NCBI GenBank assembly: GCA_964519515.1
Contig: CAZFIJ010000037.1
Coordinates: 1-6,819 of the forward strand
Length of the DNA stretch: 6,819 nt
DNA from: Korarchaeum sp964519515
GTDB lineage: Archaea > Korarchaeota > Korarchaeia > Korarchaeales > Korarchaeaceae
Reading direction: 5' to 3'
Below are positions 5,383-6,819 of this stretch, one piece after another (the stretch's first letter is position 1; each line of letters begins with the position of its first letter). Under the pieces are notes generated by a model. The model searched no databases. It worked only from the letters and a program-made list of their open reading frames with translations, and had not been told where the DNA came from. A program made the translations under genes and the position numbers.

Positions 5383-6074
5383 CACCCGGCCACCCTTAGA
5401 TAGGTTATGAGGACGAGCGGGGCGGTTGAGGCGAGAATTATCGAGGCTATCCACACGATATCGCTTGAAAGACTGGATGTCGCGAAGATTATGAGCGCGG
5501 CTAGGAGTAGGGCTATAACAGCCTCACGGCTCAGTATGAGCGATCTAATGGATGGTTTGCTTGTCGGTATTGTGCCCAGTATCCCCATTACTGACAAGGC
5601 CATCAATGATAGGAAGATATTGTCTATGGGGCCATTACTAAAGGATGGCGAGGTGAGCAATACTTCCAAGAGCCTCATAAAGAATGTAAGTGGCGTTAAT
5701 GTGCTCGACGAGATTCTCAGGAACAATATGCTGATGATTATTGATGATATGTAGGCGCTTAAGCGTATATGCGGCTTAACCTCATCCCTGGTGCCGGTAA
5801 GAATTATCAGGCCTAGTGATATGATGTAGCCTGAGGCGAGGCTTATGAGCGGGATTATATGGCCCAGAAACATCAAGGCAAACGATGCAAAAGCCGAAGT
5901 GAGTAAGATTATGATCATTACTTGGGTTAGGAGATCGAGTGAGAGGAATAGGAGGCTTATGAGCCCCATGATGATGAAGGGGTTCAATTGCTCAAATGCT
6001 AGAAGGATTCTAATGACTGTGTAGGCTGCTGGGAGGCATATAAGTGCTGTAGTTAATGCCCTGTCGAGATTCAA
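5382..6074 (-). CDS. Polytopic membrane protein of unknown family, middle gene of the DUF58 operon
   Basis: A 230-residue, very hydrophobic protein. I count seven or eight membrane segments, at roughly 7-26, 32-49, 50-70, 74-93, 104-121, 150-168, 184-201 and 206-226. A charged loop, TGTRDEVKPHIR (93-104), separates the fourth and fifth, and a polar loop lies near 142-150. There is no transporter or enzyme motif I recognise. It lies between a DUF58 gene and a secreted anchored protein, and both junctions are essentially zero-length, so it probably forms a membrane platform for that complex; this is inferred from context alone. The start is TTG, preceded by a strong AGGAGGG at a 9-nt spacing. 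No upstream in-frame ATG fits better. Its stop codon overlaps the next start by one base (TGATG). Confidence 0.8.
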   Translation of the reverse strand: MNLDRALTTALICLPAAYTVIRILLAFEQLNPFIIMGLISLLFLSLDLLTQVMIIILLTSAFASFALMFLGHIIPLISLASGYIISLGLIILTGTRDEVKPHIRLSAYISSIIISILFLRISSSTLTPLTFFMRLLEVLLTSPSFSNGPIDNIFLSLMALSVMGILGTIPTSKPSIRSLILSREAVIALLLAALIIFATSSLSSDIVWIASIILASTAPLVLITYLRVAG

Positions 6075-6075
6075 T

Positions 6076-6819
6076 CTAGACCGCCCTCCTATATGTGAGA
6101 ACTCTTCTCAAACACTCGCCAAAATCCTCCAAGCTCGTTACAGCATATGGTATATCGAGAGCCTTCGCCTTCTCTAGGAGCCTTCTCATCTCCAGATCAG
6201 TGGTCCTCTTAATCCACTCTTCTTTAGAGATCTCGAGGAGATCCGCCCCGAGGTCAATTAGAATGAGCTTAACCATGATTCCATGAGAGCTGAGCTTCTT
6301 AAGAAAGGCTGACTCCCTCTCATCAATCAGCCTCGTTATATGTATTAGCGATTTTATGTTCGGGATCCCGGGGATATCAATTACCCTCGACTTCTCTACG
6401 AGTAGCGTGGATGGCTCGCCGCTCTCACTCCACCTAATTAGCCAGATTCTAGAGCCCTCCTCTAAGTGGGGTAGAACAATTGCTAGGATACCTTGAACTA
6501 TTTCTGAATATACCTTTAATCCATTTGGCAAAACTATCTCCAAGCCGCTTCCAATACCAAATGCGAGGTCTCCTTTCATTAGCTTATCATATAACTTCAC
6601 ATAGACCCTTCCATCATCCCTTTGAGCCGTCTTTCTCCAGTCAATAATCTTGGCAGGAGCCTCCGACTCCTGAAGCTGACTTATCCTATATTCATGGTCG
6701 ACCCCAATGAACTGGCTTTTTGAGAAGCCTATGAGGGGGTAGCTTAATGATGAGTAGGCTGATGGATGGCCCGGCAGTCTATCAGCCTCCATGATAAAGA
6801 CCGGGATTCTTGGATGAAT
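6076..6819 (-). CDS. DUF58 family protein, C-terminal portion (5' end beyond the window)
   Basis: The frame is open to the window edge for 247 residues with no convincing start. The first Met (codon at 6792) falls within the conserved region, so the gene is treated as truncated. DUF58 proteins are usually about 300-430 residues with one or two N-terminal membrane helices, and that part would be missing. The family signature is clear: KIIDWRKTAQRDDGRVYVKLYD, split here as KIIDWRKTAQ and GRVYVKLYD (residues about 57-78 counting from the edge), matches the IDWkatAR...lyVKefe core. The GD-R positions before it are altered (YRISQLQESEAPAK). A von Willebrand A-like fold normally follows, but the expected DxSxS metal motif is replaced by FGIGSGLEI. 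DUF58 proteins act with MoxR AAA+ ATPases in envelope or complex-assembly roles. The gene ends in TAG, one base before the next start codon. Confidence 0.78.
   Translation of the reverse strand: MHPRIPVFIMEADRLPGHPSAYSSLSYPLIGFSKSQFIGVDHEYRISQLQESEAPAKIIDWRKTAQRDDGRVYVKLYDKLMKGDLAFGIGSGLEIVLPNGLKVYSEIVQGILAIVLPHLEEGSRIWLIRWSESGEPSTLLVEKSRVIDIPGIPNIKSLIHITRLIDERESAFLKKLSSHGIMVKLILIDLGADLLEISKEEWIKRTTDLEMRRLLEKAKALDIPYAVTSLEDFGECLRRVLTYRRAV
6084..6090 (-). promoter_or_regulatory. Strong Shine-Dalgarno deciding a TTG start
   Basis: The minus strand reads AGGAGGG, 9 nt before the TTG that begins the middle membrane-protein gene. It lies inside the 3' end of the DUF58 coding region. It is the best ribosome binding site in the window and the main reason for accepting a TTG start. 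Confidence 0.7.

Noticed and set aside
6095..6286. Short plus-strand open frame within the DUF58 gene
   Set aside because: It is antisense to a well-supported coding frame, rich in Ser/Arg/Leu as expected of a shadow frame, and has no domain or ribosome binding site.
6742..6765. Possible C/D box sRNA (ATGATGA followed by CTGA)
   Set aside because: The motifs are only about 8 nt apart, there is no second box pair at the expected spacing, and the stretch lies in a conserved DUF58 coding region.
1..6819. CRISPR array, insertion sequence or integrase attachment site (tRNA-Pro as an integration target)
   Set aside because: I saw no regularly spaced direct repeats, transposase, terminal inverted repeats or integrase, and no duplicate of the tRNA 3' end elsewhere in the window.

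Overview
The window is archaeal, most likely from a hyperthermophile of the Thermoproteota/Korarchaeota side of the tree. The evidence is the C-terminus of a PCNA sliding clamp, a tRNA-Pro interrupted in its T-loop by a small intron with a bulge-helix-bulge splice motif, TATA-box promoters sitting close to start codons (leaderless transcripts), heavy use of AGG/AGA and ATA codons, two archaeal-style toxin-antitoxin modules, and a MoxR/DUF58-type surface operon. The lineage is an inference; the sequence gives no species-level marker that I can read.

Layout from left to right: (1) the end of the PCNA gene (+), then tRNA-Pro(CGG) with a 31-nt intron (+), then about 180 nt without a gene. (2) A 12-TM major facilitator superfamily exporter (+), which ends 5 nt from the end of the convergent gene that follows. 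(3) A toxin-antitoxin island: a winged-helix/nucleotidyltransferase protein and a HEPN protein form a two-gene minus-strand operon. It is transcribed divergently from a plus-strand vapBC pair. The 157-nt region between them carries a TATA box for each direction and, on the vapB side, a TTGG element repeated three times at exact 12-nt spacing. (4) A short convergent intergenic region with a 7-bp perfect hairpin (extendable to 9 bp) that could terminate transcription from both sides. (5) A tightly coupled minus-strand operon entering from the right edge: a DUF58 protein (5' end off the window), a polytopic membrane protein of no recognised family, and a large sequon-rich secreted protein with a signal peptide and a C-terminal membrane anchor.

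How they work together: in group 3, each antitoxin probably neutralises its partner and represses its own promoter. In group 5, gene packing (a 1-nt gap and a TGATG stop/start overlap) implies co-translation of a membrane-associated complex. By analogy with other MoxR-DUF58 operons, a MoxR-type AAA+ ATPase may lie just beyond the right edge. The last two proteins of this operon are uncharacterised and are the best candidates for an undescribed system here.
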